A program made the position numbers and the translations under genes. DNA of 64,000 bases from Paracoccaceae bacterium (GTDB lineage: Bacteria > Pseudomonadota > Alphaproteobacteria > Rhodobacterales > Rhodobacteraceae). The DNA lies in contig CP075370.1 of NCBI GenBank assembly GCA_019454225.1, forward strand, positions 672,001 to 736,000, read 5' to 3'. The notes below the pieces were generated by a model, which saw only the letters and a program-made list of their open reading frames with translations, made no database searches and had not been told where the DNA came from. Position 1 is the stretch's first letter; every line of letters starts with the position of its first letter. Positions 45,166-54,814 of the stretch are shown in pieces.

Positions 45166-47957
45166 CGCGCCTGCCCGCCCCGTTTGGCACGCGGATCGAC
45201 CGCACGCGGCCTGTGTCCTTCCGGTTCGAGGGGCGCAGGGTGCAGGGCTATGCGGGCGACACCATCGCCAGCGCGCTGATGGCCGACGGCCAGATGATGC
45301 TGTCGCGGTCGTTCAAGTATCACCGCCCGCGCGGCGCGTTCGGCCTTGCGGGCGCCGAGGCGAACACGCTGGTGCAGGTGGGGGCCGAACCGAACGTGCA
45401 GGCCGACCTGCGCGAGGTGGCGGAGGGCATGGAGGTGACGGCGCAGAACGTCGCGGGGTCGCTGGCCTTTGACCGGGACGCGGCGATCGGGCTTTTCGCG
45501 CGGTTCCTGCCCGTGGGGTTCTATTACCGCACCTTCATGGGGCCGACGCGGCAGGCCTGGCTGCGGTTCTGGGAGCCGCGCATCCGCGCGAAGGCGGGGC
45601 TGGGCCGCGTGGACACGGGCGCGCGGTTCCCCCATGGCGACAAGGCGCATCTGCATTGCGATGTTCTGGTGGTGGGGGGTGGGCCTGCCGGACTTGCGGC
45701 GGCGTCCGAGGCTGCCCGGGGTGGTGCGGACGTGATCCTGTGCGACGCGGGGCCGGAACCGGGCGGCAGCCTGTGCCACGCGCCGCAGGGGGCGGCCAGC
45801 GCGCCCGAAGGCGTGCGGCTGATGACGCGCACGGCCTGCACCGGGTGGTTTGCCGACAACTGGCTGTCGCTGGTGCAGGGGGGCACGCTGTGGCGGGTGC
45901 GGGCGCGGCAGGTGATATTCGCGGTGGGCGGGATCGAGCAGCCTGCCGTGTTTCGCAACAACGACCTGCCGGGGATCATCTCGGCCGGGGCGGTGCGGCG
46001 GCTGATCCGGCTGCATGGCGTGGCCCCCGGGCGTCGGGCGGTGGTGCTGGCCGGGACGCCCGAAGGGCTGGACGCGGCCGAGGACCTGGCCGCGGCGGGC
46101 ATCGCCATCGCGGCGCTGGTTGTGCCCCGCCCCCTGCCGGGGCACGAGGGGCGGATCGCGGCGCTGGGGTGTCCGGTCATCGCGGGCCGCATCGAGGAGG
46201 CTTCCGGCCGTGCCCGCGTGGCCCGGGTGCGCGTGGCGGGGTCCTGGGTGGATTGCGACTGCGTGGCGGTCAGCGTGGGGCAGGCCCCTGCCTGGCAACT
46301 GCCCTGTCAGGCGGGCGCTGTGCTGGGTCACGATACGGCCAGCGAACGCTTCGTGCTGCGGCTGGACCGGCCCGGCCTGCATCTGGCGGGAACGGTGAAT
46401 GGCTATGCCGGCCATGCGGCCGTGGTGGCGGATGGTCGCCGGGCGGGGGCGGCGGCGCTGCGCGCGCTGGGCATGTCCGCCGCGGCGGAACCTGCGCCGA
46501 AGGATATCGACGCCGCGCTGTCGTTCTGGCACCAGCCGCTTGACCCGCACCCGGGCGGCAAGGATTTCGTCGATCTTGACGAGGATCTTCAGGTGGCCGA
46601 CCTGATCAACGCGGTGGCCGAAGGGTATCGCGAGCTGGAACTGGTGAAACGCTTCACCACCGTCGGCATGGGGCCCAGCCAGGGCCGCCATTCCGCCCTT
46701 GCAACCGCCCGTATCGTGGCCGAGGCGACCGCGCGCGAGGTGGCCGAGGTGGGTGTCGCCACGGCCCGCCCCCCGGCCATGCCCGAGGCGCTGGGGACGC
46801 TGGCGGGTCACGGCCACACTCCGGAGCGGCGCACCGCGCTGCACGCGCGGCACCTGCGCCTCGGGGCCGAGATGAAGCCCGTGGGGGCCTGGTGGCGGCC
46901 CTATCTTTACGGCCGTGGCGACCGCGAGGCGCTGATCGCGGCCGAGGTGGCGGCGGTGCGCACCGGCGTGGGTCTTCTGGACGTGTCCACCCTGGGCAAG
47001 CTGGAGGTGCGGGGGGCGGATGCGGGCGAGTTCCTGGATCGCATCTACACCATGTCGCATGGCACGCAGCCGGTGGGGCGCGTGCGCTATTGCCTGATGC
47101 TGAACGAGATGGGGGCGGTGGTCGATGACGGCGTGGCGCTGCGGCTGGCGCCCGACCGGTTCTATGTGACCGCGACCACGGGCGCGGTGGCGCGGGTCTA
47201 TGCCGACATGGCGATGTGGAATGCGCAATGGGGGCTGCGGGTGGACGTGGCCAACCTGACCGGCGCCTTTGCCGGGCTGAACGTGACCGGGCCGGGGGCG
47301 CGCGACGTGCTGGCGCGCCTGCCCGGCGACATTGATTTTTCGCGCGACGCCTTTCCCTATCTGTCCGGCCGCGAAGGGGTGGTCGCGGGCGTGCCGGTGC
47401 GGGCCATGCGGATCGGGTTCACGGGCGAGCTGAGCTATGAGCTGCACTGCCCCGCCAGCCATGCGCCCGCCCTGTGGGACGCGGTGATGGCCGCGGGCGA
47501 GGTGCGGCCCTACGGGCTGGAGGCGAGCCGGATCCTGCGGCTGGAGAAGGGGCATATCCTGATCGGGCAGGACACGGATGCGCTGTCGTCACCCGATGAG
47601 CTGGGCATGGGGTGGGCGCTGTCGTCGAAGAAGCCCTTCCATGTGGGCAAGCGGTCGGTCGAGATGCGGCGCAGGCTGGGGGTGACGCGGCGGCTGGCGG
47701 CGATTGCCTTTCCGGCGGGAACCAGGGGGTTGGGCGAAAGCTGCCTTGTGCTGGCGGACGGCGTGCCTGCGGGGCATGTCACATCGGTCGCGCAGTCGCC
47801 CACGCTGGGGCACCCCATTGCGCTGGCGTTCGTGCCTGCCGCATTGGCGGCGCCGGGGACCGGGATCGCCATCCGCGCCCGCGATGGCAGCACGGTGACG
47901 GGCACCGTGACGGGGCACGCCTTCCTTGACCCCAAGAACACCCGGCAGGAGGGATGA
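45162..47957 (+). CDS. soxA: Sarcosine oxidase, alpha subunit
   Basis: This 931-residue protein has an N-terminal Fer2_4-like domain (about 1-100), an NAD/FAD-type Rossmann domain starting VLVVGGGPAGLAAASEAARGG (about residue 168), and a C-terminal GcvT-like tetrahydrofolate domain (about 560-930) with LLDVSTLGKLEVRG and GFTGELSYELHCP. The alpha subunit binds NAD+ and passes the methyl-derived C1 unit to tetrahydrofolate as 5,10-methylene-THF. It overlaps soxD and soxG by four bases each. It is a little shorter than the commonest ~1000-residue forms. Confidence 0.95.
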   Translation: MTRLPAPFGTRIDRTRPVSFRFEGRRVQGYAGDTIASALMADGQMMLSRSFKYHRPRGAFGLAGAEANTLVQVGAEPNVQADLREVAEGMEVTAQNVAGSLAFDRDAAIGLFARFLPVGFYYRTFMGPTRQAWLRFWEPRIRAKAGLGRVDTGARFPHGDKAHLHCDVLVVGGGPAGLAAASEAARGGADVILCDAGPEPGGSLCHAPQGAASAPEGVRLMTRTACTGWFADNWLSLVQGGTLWRVRARQVIFAVGGIEQPAVFRNNDLPGIISAGAVRRLIRLHGVAPGRRAVVLAGTPEGLDAAEDLAAAGIAIAALVVPRPLPGHEGRIAALGCPVIAGRIEEASGRARVARVRVAGSWVDCDCVAVSVGQAPAWQLPCQAGAVLGHDTASERFVLRLDRPGLHLAGTVNGYAGHAAVVADGRRAGAAALRALGMSAAAEPAPKDIDAALSFWHQPLDPHPGGKDFVDLDEDLQVADLINAVAEGYRELELVKRFTTVGMGPSQGRHSALATARIVAEATAREVAEVGVATARPPAMPEALGTLAGHGHTPERRTALHARHLRLGAEMKPVGAWWRPYLYGRGDREALIAAEVAAVRTGVGLLDVSTLGKLEVRGADAGEFLDRIYTMSHGTQPVGRVRYCLMLNEMGAVVDDGVALRLAPDRFYVTATTGAVARVYADMAMWNAQWGLRVDVANLTGAFAGLNVTGPGARDVLARLPGDIDFSRDAFPYLSGREGVVAGVPVRAMRIGFTGELSYELHCPASHAPALWDAVMAAGEVRPYGLEASRILRLEKGHILIGQDTDALSSPDELGMGWALSSKKPFHVGKRSVEMRRRLGVTRRLAAIAFPAGTRGLGESCLVLADGVPAGHVTSVAQSPTLGHPIALAFVPAALAAPGTGIAIRARDGSTVTGTVTGHAFLDPKNTRQEG

Positions 47958-48526
47958 TGGCGATCTATCCCCTTTCCCCCGGTGGGGCGGCCGAAGCCGA
48001 GGCGGGGCTGCTTGGCACAGATGGCGGGCTGACGGTGGCCGACCGCACCCCCTGGCCGCGCCTTGGCATCAAGGGGCCGGGCGCGGCCGACTGGCTGGCC
48101 GGGGCGGGCGTGGCGCTGCCGGCACCGAACCTGATTGCCGCGCTGCCGGGAATGGCGGTGCTGCGCCTTGGCGGGAATGACGTGACGATCCTGGGCGACC
48201 TCGCCGATCCCGCCCCGCTGGCCGACCTGCGCGCGCGGTGGGATGCGGAACCCGGCCCGAAAGGCTGGTCGAGCTGGCGCGAGGAGGGGTGGGCCTGGCT
48301 GCACCTGTCCGGCCCGGCGCTGCCGCTGGTGCTGGCGCGGCTCTGCGCGGTGGACCTGCGCCCGGCGCGGTTCGCCCCGGATGCCATCGCGCAGACCCGG
48401 TTCGCCCAACTGGATGCCGTGGTGATCCGCCGTGACGGCGGCGCCGAGGTGCTGTTCGATGTGACCGCCACCGCCGCCTGCCTGCGCGACATCCGCGCCG
48501 CCGCAACCGAAGGAGCCATCCCATGA
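47954..48526 (+). CDS. soxG: Sarcosine oxidase, gamma subunit
   Basis: The 190-residue protein matches SoxG by position, size and pattern: WPRLGIKGPGAADWLAGAG near residue 35, a central variable part, and FDVTATAACLRDI near the end. It resembles the first part of the GcvT fold and completes the heterotetramer. Start at 47954 (overlap ATGATG) or one codon later. Its end overlaps the MttB-like gene by four bases, which ties that enzyme to the sarcosine oxidase translationally. Confidence 0.9.
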   Translation: MMAIYPLSPGGAAEAEAGLLGTDGGLTVADRTPWPRLGIKGPGAADWLAGAGVALPAPNLIAALPGMAVLRLGGNDVTILGDLADPAPLADLRARWDAEPGPKGWSSWREEGWAWLHLSGPALPLVLARLCAVDLRPARFAPDAIAQTRFAQLDAVVIRRDGGAEVLFDVTATAACLRDIRAAATEGAIP

Positions 48527-50061
48527 GCGACGAGAAACGCGGCGGCGGGCGGCGGGGCAAGTCGGCCCGCAGCGGGGGCGGGCTGGCGCAACTGCCCTGG
48601 CGGTCGGTGGAAAACCCCTATCCGCCGATGCAGATGGCCAGCCCCGACCAGATGCAGGCGCTGCACGACACCTCGATCCGCATCCTGTCGGAACTGGGCA
48701 TCCGCGTCATGGGCGACCGGGTGCTGGACCTGTTTCAGGCTGCGGGCGCCATCGTGGACCGGGACGAAAAGGTGATCCGCATCGACGAGAGCATCGTGGC
48801 GCAGGCCCTGCGCACGGTGCCCGCGACCTTCACGCTGACCTCGCGCAACGTGGCCAAGCGGCTGACCTTCGGGGGAAGGGCGCTGAACTTCGGCCTCGTG
48901 GCGGGCCCGCCCAACGTGCATGACCGGGTGCGCGGGCGCAGGTCGGGCAATCTGGCGGATTATCAGGATTTCATCCGCCTGGCGCACCATTTCAACGCCA
49001 TCCACATGATCGGCAACCAAGTGACATCGCCGCAGGAACTGCCTGCGAACAATCGGCATCTGGACACCTACCACGCCAACCTGACGCTGTCGGACCTGAC
49101 GTTCCACTGCACGGCCATCGGACGGGGGCGGGCGATGGACGGCATCCGCATGATGGCCATTGCGCGGGGGATCACGGTTGAGCAGATGGCCGCCGACCCG
49201 GGCGTGACCACCATCATCTCGGTCAACTCGCCCCGCCTGTTCGACGACGCGATGGGGGAGGGGCTGATCGCCATGGCCGAACACGGCCAGCCGGTGACCG
49301 TGACGCCCTTCACGCTGATGGGCGCGATGACCCCTGTGACCCTGCCCGCAGCCCTGGCCCAGCAGAATGCCGAGGCGCTGTTCGGCGTGGTGCTGACGCA
49401 ACTGGTGCGCCCGGGCACGCCTGTGATGTACGGGGCCTTTACGTCGAACGTGGACATGCGGTCGGGCGCGCCTGCATTCGGCACGCCCGAGAATACAAAG
49501 GCCAACGTCATCGCGGGGCAACTGGCGCGCCGCTACAACCTGCCCTACCGCAGCTCGAACTCCAACGCCTCGAACGCCTGCGATCTGCAGGCGGCCTATG
49601 AGACGGCAATGGCGACATGGGGCGCGGTGCTGGGCGGCGCGAACCTGATCTATCACGCGGCGGGCTGGCTGGAGGGTGGGCTGACGGCGAGTTTCGAGAA
49701 GCTCGTGCTGGATGTGGAGATCCTGCAGAACATCATGGAAATCCTGCGGCCCATCGACTTTTCAGCCGATGAGCTGGGGTTCGACGCGATCGCGTCCGTG
49801 CCCACGGGCGGGCATTTCTTTGGCGCCGACCACACCATGCAACGCTATGAGACCGCCTTCTACCGCCCGCTGCTGTCCGACTGGACAAACTATGGCGGCT
49901 GGGAGGCCGCGGGGTCCAGGGATGCCGCCGAGCGCGCCACCGCGATCTGGCAGCAGGCGCTGGCGGAATATGAGGAACCGAAGCTGGACCCTTCTGTGCG
50001 CGAGGAACTCGACGCCTATGTGGCCAAGCGCAAAGAGGAAATCGGAGGGAACGAGCCATGA
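48523..50061 (+). CDS. Trimethylamine methyltransferase (MttB)-family protein, non-pyrrolysine type
   Basis: The 512-residue protein belongs to the MttB superfamily: ALHDTSIRILSELGIRVMG at residues 46-64, LTSRNVAKRLTFGG, a central TPFTLMGAMTPVTLPAALAQQ block and LPYRSSNSNASNACDLQAAYE. The frame is continuous with no in-frame amber codon, so it is the pyrrolysine-free type. In anaerobes such relatives (for example MtgB, glycine betaine) move a methyl group from a quaternary amine to a corrinoid protein. No corrinoid protein or reactivator gene is seen in this window. It overlaps soxG and the next flavoprotein gene. Confidence 0.92.
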   Translation: MSDEKRGGGRRGKSARSGGGLAQLPWRSVENPYPPMQMASPDQMQALHDTSIRILSELGIRVMGDRVLDLFQAAGAIVDRDEKVIRIDESIVAQALRTVPATFTLTSRNVAKRLTFGGRALNFGLVAGPPNVHDRVRGRRSGNLADYQDFIRLAHHFNAIHMIGNQVTSPQELPANNRHLDTYHANLTLSDLTFHCTAIGRGRAMDGIRMMAIARGITVEQMAADPGVTTIISVNSPRLFDDAMGEGLIAMAEHGQPVTVTPFTLMGAMTPVTLPAALAQQNAEALFGVVLTQLVRPGTPVMYGAFTSNVDMRSGAPAFGTPENTKANVIAGQLARRYNLPYRSSNSNASNACDLQAAYETAMATWGAVLGGANLIYHAAGWLEGGLTASFEKLVLDVEILQNIMEILRPIDFSADELGFDAIASVPTGGHFFGADHTMQRYETAFYRPLLSDWTNYGGWEAAGSRDAAERATAIWQQALAEYEEPKLDPSVREELDAYVAKRKEEIGGNEP

Positions 50062-52517
50062 CCGAGACAACCGAGGCAGGCGGACGGGATGCCAAGCCCC
50101 TGCCCACCCACGCGCCCGCCGTGGTGATCGGCGGCGGGCTGGTCGGCTGTTCGATCCTGTATCATCTGGCCAAGAAGGGCTGGACCGAGGCGGTGCTGCT
50201 GGAGCGGTCGGAACTGACGAGCGGATCGACCTGGCATGCGGCGGCCAACATCCACGGCCTGCATGACGTGACCAACATCAGCCGGTTGCAGCATTACACC
50301 ATGGGCCTTTACAAGCAGCTTGAGGCCGAGACCGGCCAGGGATGCGGCATCTTCCAGCCCGGCAGCCTGTATCTGGCGCAGACCGAGGCGCGGGAACACC
50401 AGTTGCGCATCCAGGCCGCCAAGGCGCGGCGCTACGGCATGAACTTCCACGAGGTCAGCCGGGACGAGGCAGAACGCCTGCATCCGCTGGTCGATTTCGA
50501 CGGCATCCGCTGCATCATGTACGAACCCGACGGCGGCAACGTGGACCCCTCGGGCGTCACCCACGCCTATGCGGCGGGGGCGCGGCAGATGGGGGCCGAG
50601 ATTCACCGCTTCACCCCGGTGACTGCGACCGAGGCGCAGGCGGATGGCACCTGGATCGTGCGCACCCCGCGCGGCGACATCCGCACGCCCTGGGTGGTGA
50701 ACGCCGCCGGGCTGTGGGCGCGCGAGGTGGGGCGCATGGCAGGGCTGGAACTGCCGCTGATCCCGACCGAGCATCAGTATTTCGTCACCGAAACCATCCC
50801 CGAGATCGCGGGTGCGGGGCGGCGCCTGCCATCTGTCGCGGACCGCGATGGCGAATATTACCTGCGGCAGGAAGGGCTTGGCCTGCTGGTGGGCGCCTAT
50901 GAACGCGACATGAAGTTCTGGGCCGAGGATGAAACCCCCGGCGGCTTTGGCCATGAGCTGTTCGCCGATGACCTTGACCGGATCGAGCCGAACATGCTGC
51001 GCGCCATCGCGCGGGTGCCTGCGGTGGGGCGGGCGGGGATCAAGCGGGTGATCAACGGGCCGATGATCTGGTCGCCCGACAGTTCGGCGCTGTTCGGCCC
51101 GGTGCCGGAACTGACGGGATACTTCTGCTGCAACGGGATCATCCCGGGGTTCTCGCAGTCCGGCGGGCTGGGCAAGCTGGCCGCCGAATGGATGGTGGAG
51201 GGCGAACCCACGCTGGACATGTTCAACTGGGACATGGCGCGCTTCGGCCATTGGGCGGGACGGTCCTTTACCCGCGCCCGGGTGCAGGACCAGTACGCCC
51301 ACCGCTTCAAGATCCACTTCCCGAACGAGGAGCGCGAGGCGGGCCGCCCCGTGCGCACCCGCCCGGCCTATGCGATGCAAAAGGACATGGGCGCGGTGTT
51401 CGGCCTGAACTTCGGCTGGGAGCACCCGCTGTGGTTCGCCGCGGCAGGGGAGCCCCGGTCGGAGACCTATGGGTTCACCCGCCAGAACTGGTGGGACCCC
51501 GTGGGGCGCGAGGCGCGGATGCTGCGGACGGCGGCGGGGATCATCGACATCTCGAACTTCGCGAAATACGAGGCAAGGGGGCCGGGGGCGGAAGCCTGGC
51601 TGAACGCGGTCTTTGCAAACCGGATGCCCGCGCGCGTGGGCCGGTCCTGCCTGACGCCGCTGATCGGGGTGCGCGGCGGGATCGCCGGGGATTTCACGGT
51701 CACGCGGACCGGGGCGGAAGAATTCCTGATCGTCGGTTCCGGCATGGCCGAACGGTTCCACCGCCGCTTCTTCACCGCCGTGCCGCTGCCCGATGGCACC
51801 ACGTTCGCATCCCGGACCGAGGCGACCTGCGGCTTCAACGTGGCGGGCCCGCGCGCGCGCGACCTGCTGGCGCGGCTGACCAATGCCGACCTGTCGAATG
51901 CGGCCTTCCCCTTCATGTCATCGGCCCGGATCACCGTGGCGGGGGTGGACTGCACCGCCCTGCGGGTCAGTTTCACCGGCGATCTGGGGTGGGAACTGCA
52001 TTGCGCCGAGGCCGACCAGGTGGCGCTGTACACGGCCCTGCTGGAGGCCGGGCGCGATCTGGGGGCGGGGCCGGTGGGTGGACGCGCGCTGATGAGCCTG
52101 CGGGTGGAAAAGGGTTACGGCAGCTGGGGCCGCGACTATTCACCGGAATACTGGCCGCAGGAGTCGGGGCTGGACCGCCTTGTGAAGGGGGACAAGGAGT
52201 TCCTGAACAAGGCGGCATGGGCGGCGATCGCCGCGCAACCGCCCCGCGACGTGATGACGATGCTGGAGATCGACGCCACCACTGCCGACGCATCGGGCGG
52301 CGAACCTGTGTTCCTGCCCGATGGCACGCCTGCGGGGCAGGTGAGTTCGGGCGCCTACGGCTATCATGTCGGCAAGTCGCTGGCGATTGCCTACCTCAGG
52401 GCAGGGATTGCCGCGCCAGGCGACACGGTGCATGTGGCTATCCTGGGGCGGGACCACACCGCCCGGGTGCTGGAGCGCCCGCCGTTCGACCCTGACGGCG
52501 TCAGGCTGCGAATGTAG
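50058..52517 (+). CDS. Dimethylglycine/sarcosine dehydrogenase-like FAD-GcvT fusion
   Basis: The 819-residue protein has an N-terminal DAO-type FAD domain (VVIGGGLVGCSILYHLAKKG) with SGSTWHAA, whose histidine matches the covalent FAD site of dimethylglycine dehydrogenase. An intermediate FAO_M segment follows, then a C-terminal GcvT aminomethyltransferase domain from about residue 430 (MRVEKGYGSWG-type motif late: RVEKGYGSWGRDY). It demethylates an N-methylamino acid and loads the C1 unit on THF. It overlaps the MttB-like gene (ATGA), suggesting successive demethylations of one substrate. Confidence 0.92.
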   Translation: MTETTEAGGRDAKPLPTHAPAVVIGGGLVGCSILYHLAKKGWTEAVLLERSELTSGSTWHAAANIHGLHDVTNISRLQHYTMGLYKQLEAETGQGCGIFQPGSLYLAQTEAREHQLRIQAAKARRYGMNFHEVSRDEAERLHPLVDFDGIRCIMYEPDGGNVDPSGVTHAYAAGARQMGAEIHRFTPVTATEAQADGTWIVRTPRGDIRTPWVVNAAGLWAREVGRMAGLELPLIPTEHQYFVTETIPEIAGAGRRLPSVADRDGEYYLRQEGLGLLVGAYERDMKFWAEDETPGGFGHELFADDLDRIEPNMLRAIARVPAVGRAGIKRVINGPMIWSPDSSALFGPVPELTGYFCCNGIIPGFSQSGGLGKLAAEWMVEGEPTLDMFNWDMARFGHWAGRSFTRARVQDQYAHRFKIHFPNEEREAGRPVRTRPAYAMQKDMGAVFGLNFGWEHPLWFAAAGEPRSETYGFTRQNWWDPVGREARMLRTAAGIIDISNFAKYEARGPGAEAWLNAVFANRMPARVGRSCLTPLIGVRGGIAGDFTVTRTGAEEFLIVGSGMAERFHRRFFTAVPLPDGTTFASRTEATCGFNVAGPRARDLLARLTNADLSNAAFPFMSSARITVAGVDCTALRVSFTGDLGWELHCAEADQVALYTALLEAGRDLGAGPVGGRALMSLRVEKGYGSWGRDYSPEYWPQESGLDRLVKGDKEFLNKAAWAAIAAQPPRDVMTMLEIDATTADASGGEPVFLPDGTPAGQVSSGAYGYHVGKSLAIAYLRAGIAAPGDTVHVAILGRDHTARVLERPPFDPDGVRLRM

Positions 52518-52526
52518 GAGACGGGG

Positions 52527-53795
52527 ATGATCGAGGATGTTCCGGGGCTGATGGACGAGGTGCGCAGCCGGTTCGCGCATGTCGATGCCTGCCCGTTCGA
52601 AGGGCCGCGCGTGTTCTTCGAGAATGCCGGCGGTGCGCTGCACCTGAATACGGTGATCCAGACGTCGGCGCTGCATGCCGGATACCCGGACAACCAGGGG
52701 CGCGACAATCCCGCCTCGAAGGCGCTGATGGGCATGATCGCCAGGGGCAAGGCCGACATGCGCACGCTGTTCAATGCGCCGGACGGCCAGGTGTTCGTCG
52801 GCGAAAGCGGGACCGAGGTTCTGTTCCGGCTGACGCGGACGGCGGCGCTGGGGGCAGCGCCGGGCGGCACGATGCTGGGGTCCACGCTGGAGCATCCCGC
52901 GTCGCGCAGCGCGATGGCGCGGTGGGCCGAGGTGACGGGGCGGCCGCATCTGCTTGCGCTGCACGATGACGCGACCGGCACGATCACGGTCGATGCCTAT
53001 CGCCCGTACATCACCCCCGACCTGCGCGTGGCCAGCATCGTGCATACCTCACCCGTCACCGGCATCTCGGTCGACGTGGTTGCCATCGCCGCGGCAATCC
53101 GGGCCGTCGCGCCCGGCTGTTTCATCGTGGTCGACGGAATCCAGCATGCAAGCCATGGGCGCATCGACCTGCGGGCGCTTGGTGTCGATGGCTATGCCGT
53201 GTCGCCCTACAAGATCTTCTCGCGCCATGGCTATGGTGTCGGCTGGGCGTCTGACCGGCTGACCGGCTGCACGAAGGAAACCGTGATCGGAGGGGCGCCG
53301 ACCGGCTGGGAACAGGGGACGCGGGATTCCGGCGCCTATGCAACCTTTTCCGATGTCGTGGACTATCTCGACTGGCTGGGTGCCCGGTTCACCGCCAGCC
53401 AGAACCGGCGCGCGCGGATCGAGGCCGCAGCCGATGCGATCCACGGGCAGGAGGCAACGGTTCTGGGTGCCATGCTGCATGGCACGGGAAACCTGCGCGG
53501 TCTGGCCGAAATGCCTGGCGTCACGGTGATCGGCGGCACCCGGAACGCCGACCGCGAAGGTGTGGTCTCGCTGACGCTGGCGGGGATGGAGTCGGGTGCG
53601 CTCGTCTCCTTCCTGCGTGACAGGGGTATCCGCGTGCATGTCCGGCTGAACGATCACTACAGCGGCAACATCCTTGGTCCGCTGGGTCTTTCGTCCTGCG
53701 TGCGGGTCTCGATCAGCCATTACAACACGCTGGCCGAGGTGCGGCGGTTCCTGGCCGCGATGGACGAGGCGGTGGCGCATGCCGCCGCCGCCTGA
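52527..53795 (+). CDS. Class V aminotransferase / cysteine-desulfurase-like PLP enzyme
   Basis: The 422-residue enzyme has FFENAGGALHLN at residues 30-41, the cofactor aspartate in VVDGIQHASHG (Asp203) and the PLP lysine in AVSPYKIFSRHGYG (Lys229). This is the fold type I class V group, which includes cysteine desulfurases, isopenicillin N epimerase-like proteins and several lyases. No catalytic cysteine loop of NifS type is evident, so desulfurase activity is doubtful. It is the last gene of the sox-MttB operon, ten bases before a convergent gene, with no terminator seen. Confidence 0.85.
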   Translation: MIEDVPGLMDEVRSRFAHVDACPFEGPRVFFENAGGALHLNTVIQTSALHAGYPDNQGRDNPASKALMGMIARGKADMRTLFNAPDGQVFVGESGTEVLFRLTRTAALGAAPGGTMLGSTLEHPASRSAMARWAEVTGRPHLLALHDDATGTITVDAYRPYITPDLRVASIVHTSPVTGISVDVVAIAAAIRAVAPGCFIVVDGIQHASHGRIDLRALGVDGYAVSPYKIFSRHGYGVGWASDRLTGCTKETVIGGAPTGWEQGTRDSGAYATFSDVVDYLDWLGARFTASQNRRARIEAAADAIHGQEATVLGAMLHGTGNLRGLAEMPGVTVIGGTRNADREGVVSLTLAGMESGALVSFLRDRGIRVHVRLNDHYSGNILGPLGLSSCVRVSISHYNTLAEVRRFLAAMDEAVAHAAAA

Positions 53796-53805
53796 GACCG
53801 GCGGG

Positions 53806-54735
53806 TCAGATCTGCGGCGACATCATCGGCAGGTCCGCATGATGCGCAAGGAAGTGCCGTGCCATGTCATCCCGCCGCAGGAAGGCGACGCCAGGGGTCG
53901 CAAGCCCATGCTCGATGATCCGGCGCAGGCCCGAGGCGCGGTTGGGCTGGCCGGTCCAGCGGGCATGCACCGCCACCGTCATCATGCGCGGCCCGATCGC
54001 CTGCGCGTCGGCCAGCAGGTAATCCATGCCCGAGATCACGTCTGCAGCGAAGTCGCCGGGGTTGGCATAGCCGGGCGAGACGAGGAAGCGGCTGTCGTTG
54101 AACGTCTTGGAATAGGGCATCACCAGAAACCGCCCGCCGCGTCCGTCCGGCACGAAATAGGGGATCTCGTCGTTGCAGGGGTCGGAGGTGTAGAGGAAGC
54201 CGCCTTCCTCGACCAGGAGATCGAAGGTGTTGACCGAAGGATAGGACCGCTGGTTCCAGCCCAGCGGGCGATATCCCAGCGTCCGCCGATAGCTTTCCAC
54301 GGCGCGGAGCAGGTGATCGCGTTCCTCTTCGCGGCTTTGCGCGAAGGCCTCGAACCACCGCCACCCGTGGCCCAGCAGGTCGTGCCCGGCCTCGTTCATC
54401 CAGGCGGGCACCTCGGGGTTGCGTTCCAGTGCCAGGGCGCAGGCCGAGATGCTGGCCTTCACGCCCAGGTCGTCGAGCATCCGCGCCAGCCGCCAGATGC
54501 CCACCCGGCTGCCGAATTCGAAATGCGTCTCGGTGCCGAGGTCGCGGATCGGCGGATCGACGGTAAAGGCATATTCGCCCCAGCCCTCGTTCCGGCCATG
54601 CCCTTCGATCAGCGAGTATTCCGAGCCCTCCTCATAGACGATGACGAGGTTCACGGCGACCAGTGCGCCGCCGGGCCAGGTGATGCGCGGCGCCTGGCGG
54701 CCGTATCCGGTGAAGTTGCGTCCCCTCGTCGTCAT
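53806..54735 (-). CDS. Polysaccharide deacetylase-family protein, PuuE (allantoinase)-like
   Basis: The 309-residue protein has the NodB-type deacetylase barrel and the look of PuuE-type cyclic-amide hydrolases rather than sugar deacetylases: GYGRQAPRITWPGGALVAV at residues 10-28, NLVIVYEEGSEYS, HDLLGHGWRWFE and GWNQRSYPS. PuuE members hydrolyse allantoin and related cyclic ureides without the usual amidohydrolase metal centre. The ATG at 54735 gives the family N-terminus; a longer frame would run into the divergent hydantoinase. Divergent from that gene, so both may act on cyclic ureides. Confidence 0.86.
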   Translation of the reverse strand: MTTRGRNFTGYGRQAPRITWPGGALVAVNLVIVYEEGSEYSLIEGHGRNEGWGEYAFTVDPPIRDLGTETHFEFGSRVGIWRLARMLDDLGVKASISACALALERNPEVPAWMNEAGHDLLGHGWRWFEAFAQSREEERDHLLRAVESYRRTLGYRPLGWNQRSYPSVNTFDLLVEEGGFLYTSDPCNDEIPYFVPDGRGGRFLVMPYSKTFNDSRFLVSPGYANPGDFAADVISGMDYLLADAQAIGPRMMTVAVHARWTGQPNRASGLRRIIEHGLATPGVAFLRRDDMARHFLAHHADLPMMSPQI

Positions 54736-54771
54736 CTTTGCGTTCCCTTGTGCCGGTGTGGTGCTTTTCGT

Positions 54772-54792
54772 GCAGGCACCTGCGTTGCCTGC
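54772..54792. repeat. Inverted repeat in divergent promoter gap
   Basis: GCAGGCA and TGCCTGC (arms 54772-54778, 54786-54792) are separated by seven bases, with TTTCG and CGAAA extending the symmetry outside the arms apart from two unpaired bases. It lies in the 79-bp gap between the PuuE-like gene and the hydantoinase and may be an operator for both. Confidence 0.5.
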
Positions 54793-54814
54793 GAAATCAT
54801 GAAGGATGCCCGCC

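Noticed and set aside
44841-47555. 904-codon open frame antisense to soxA
   Set aside because: SoxA domains are clear on the plus strand; the antisense frame is low-complexity.
48523-50061. Pyrrolysine-containing MttB
   Set aside because: The frame has no in-frame TAG to decode and no pyl genes are seen, so it is the pyrrolysine-free type.
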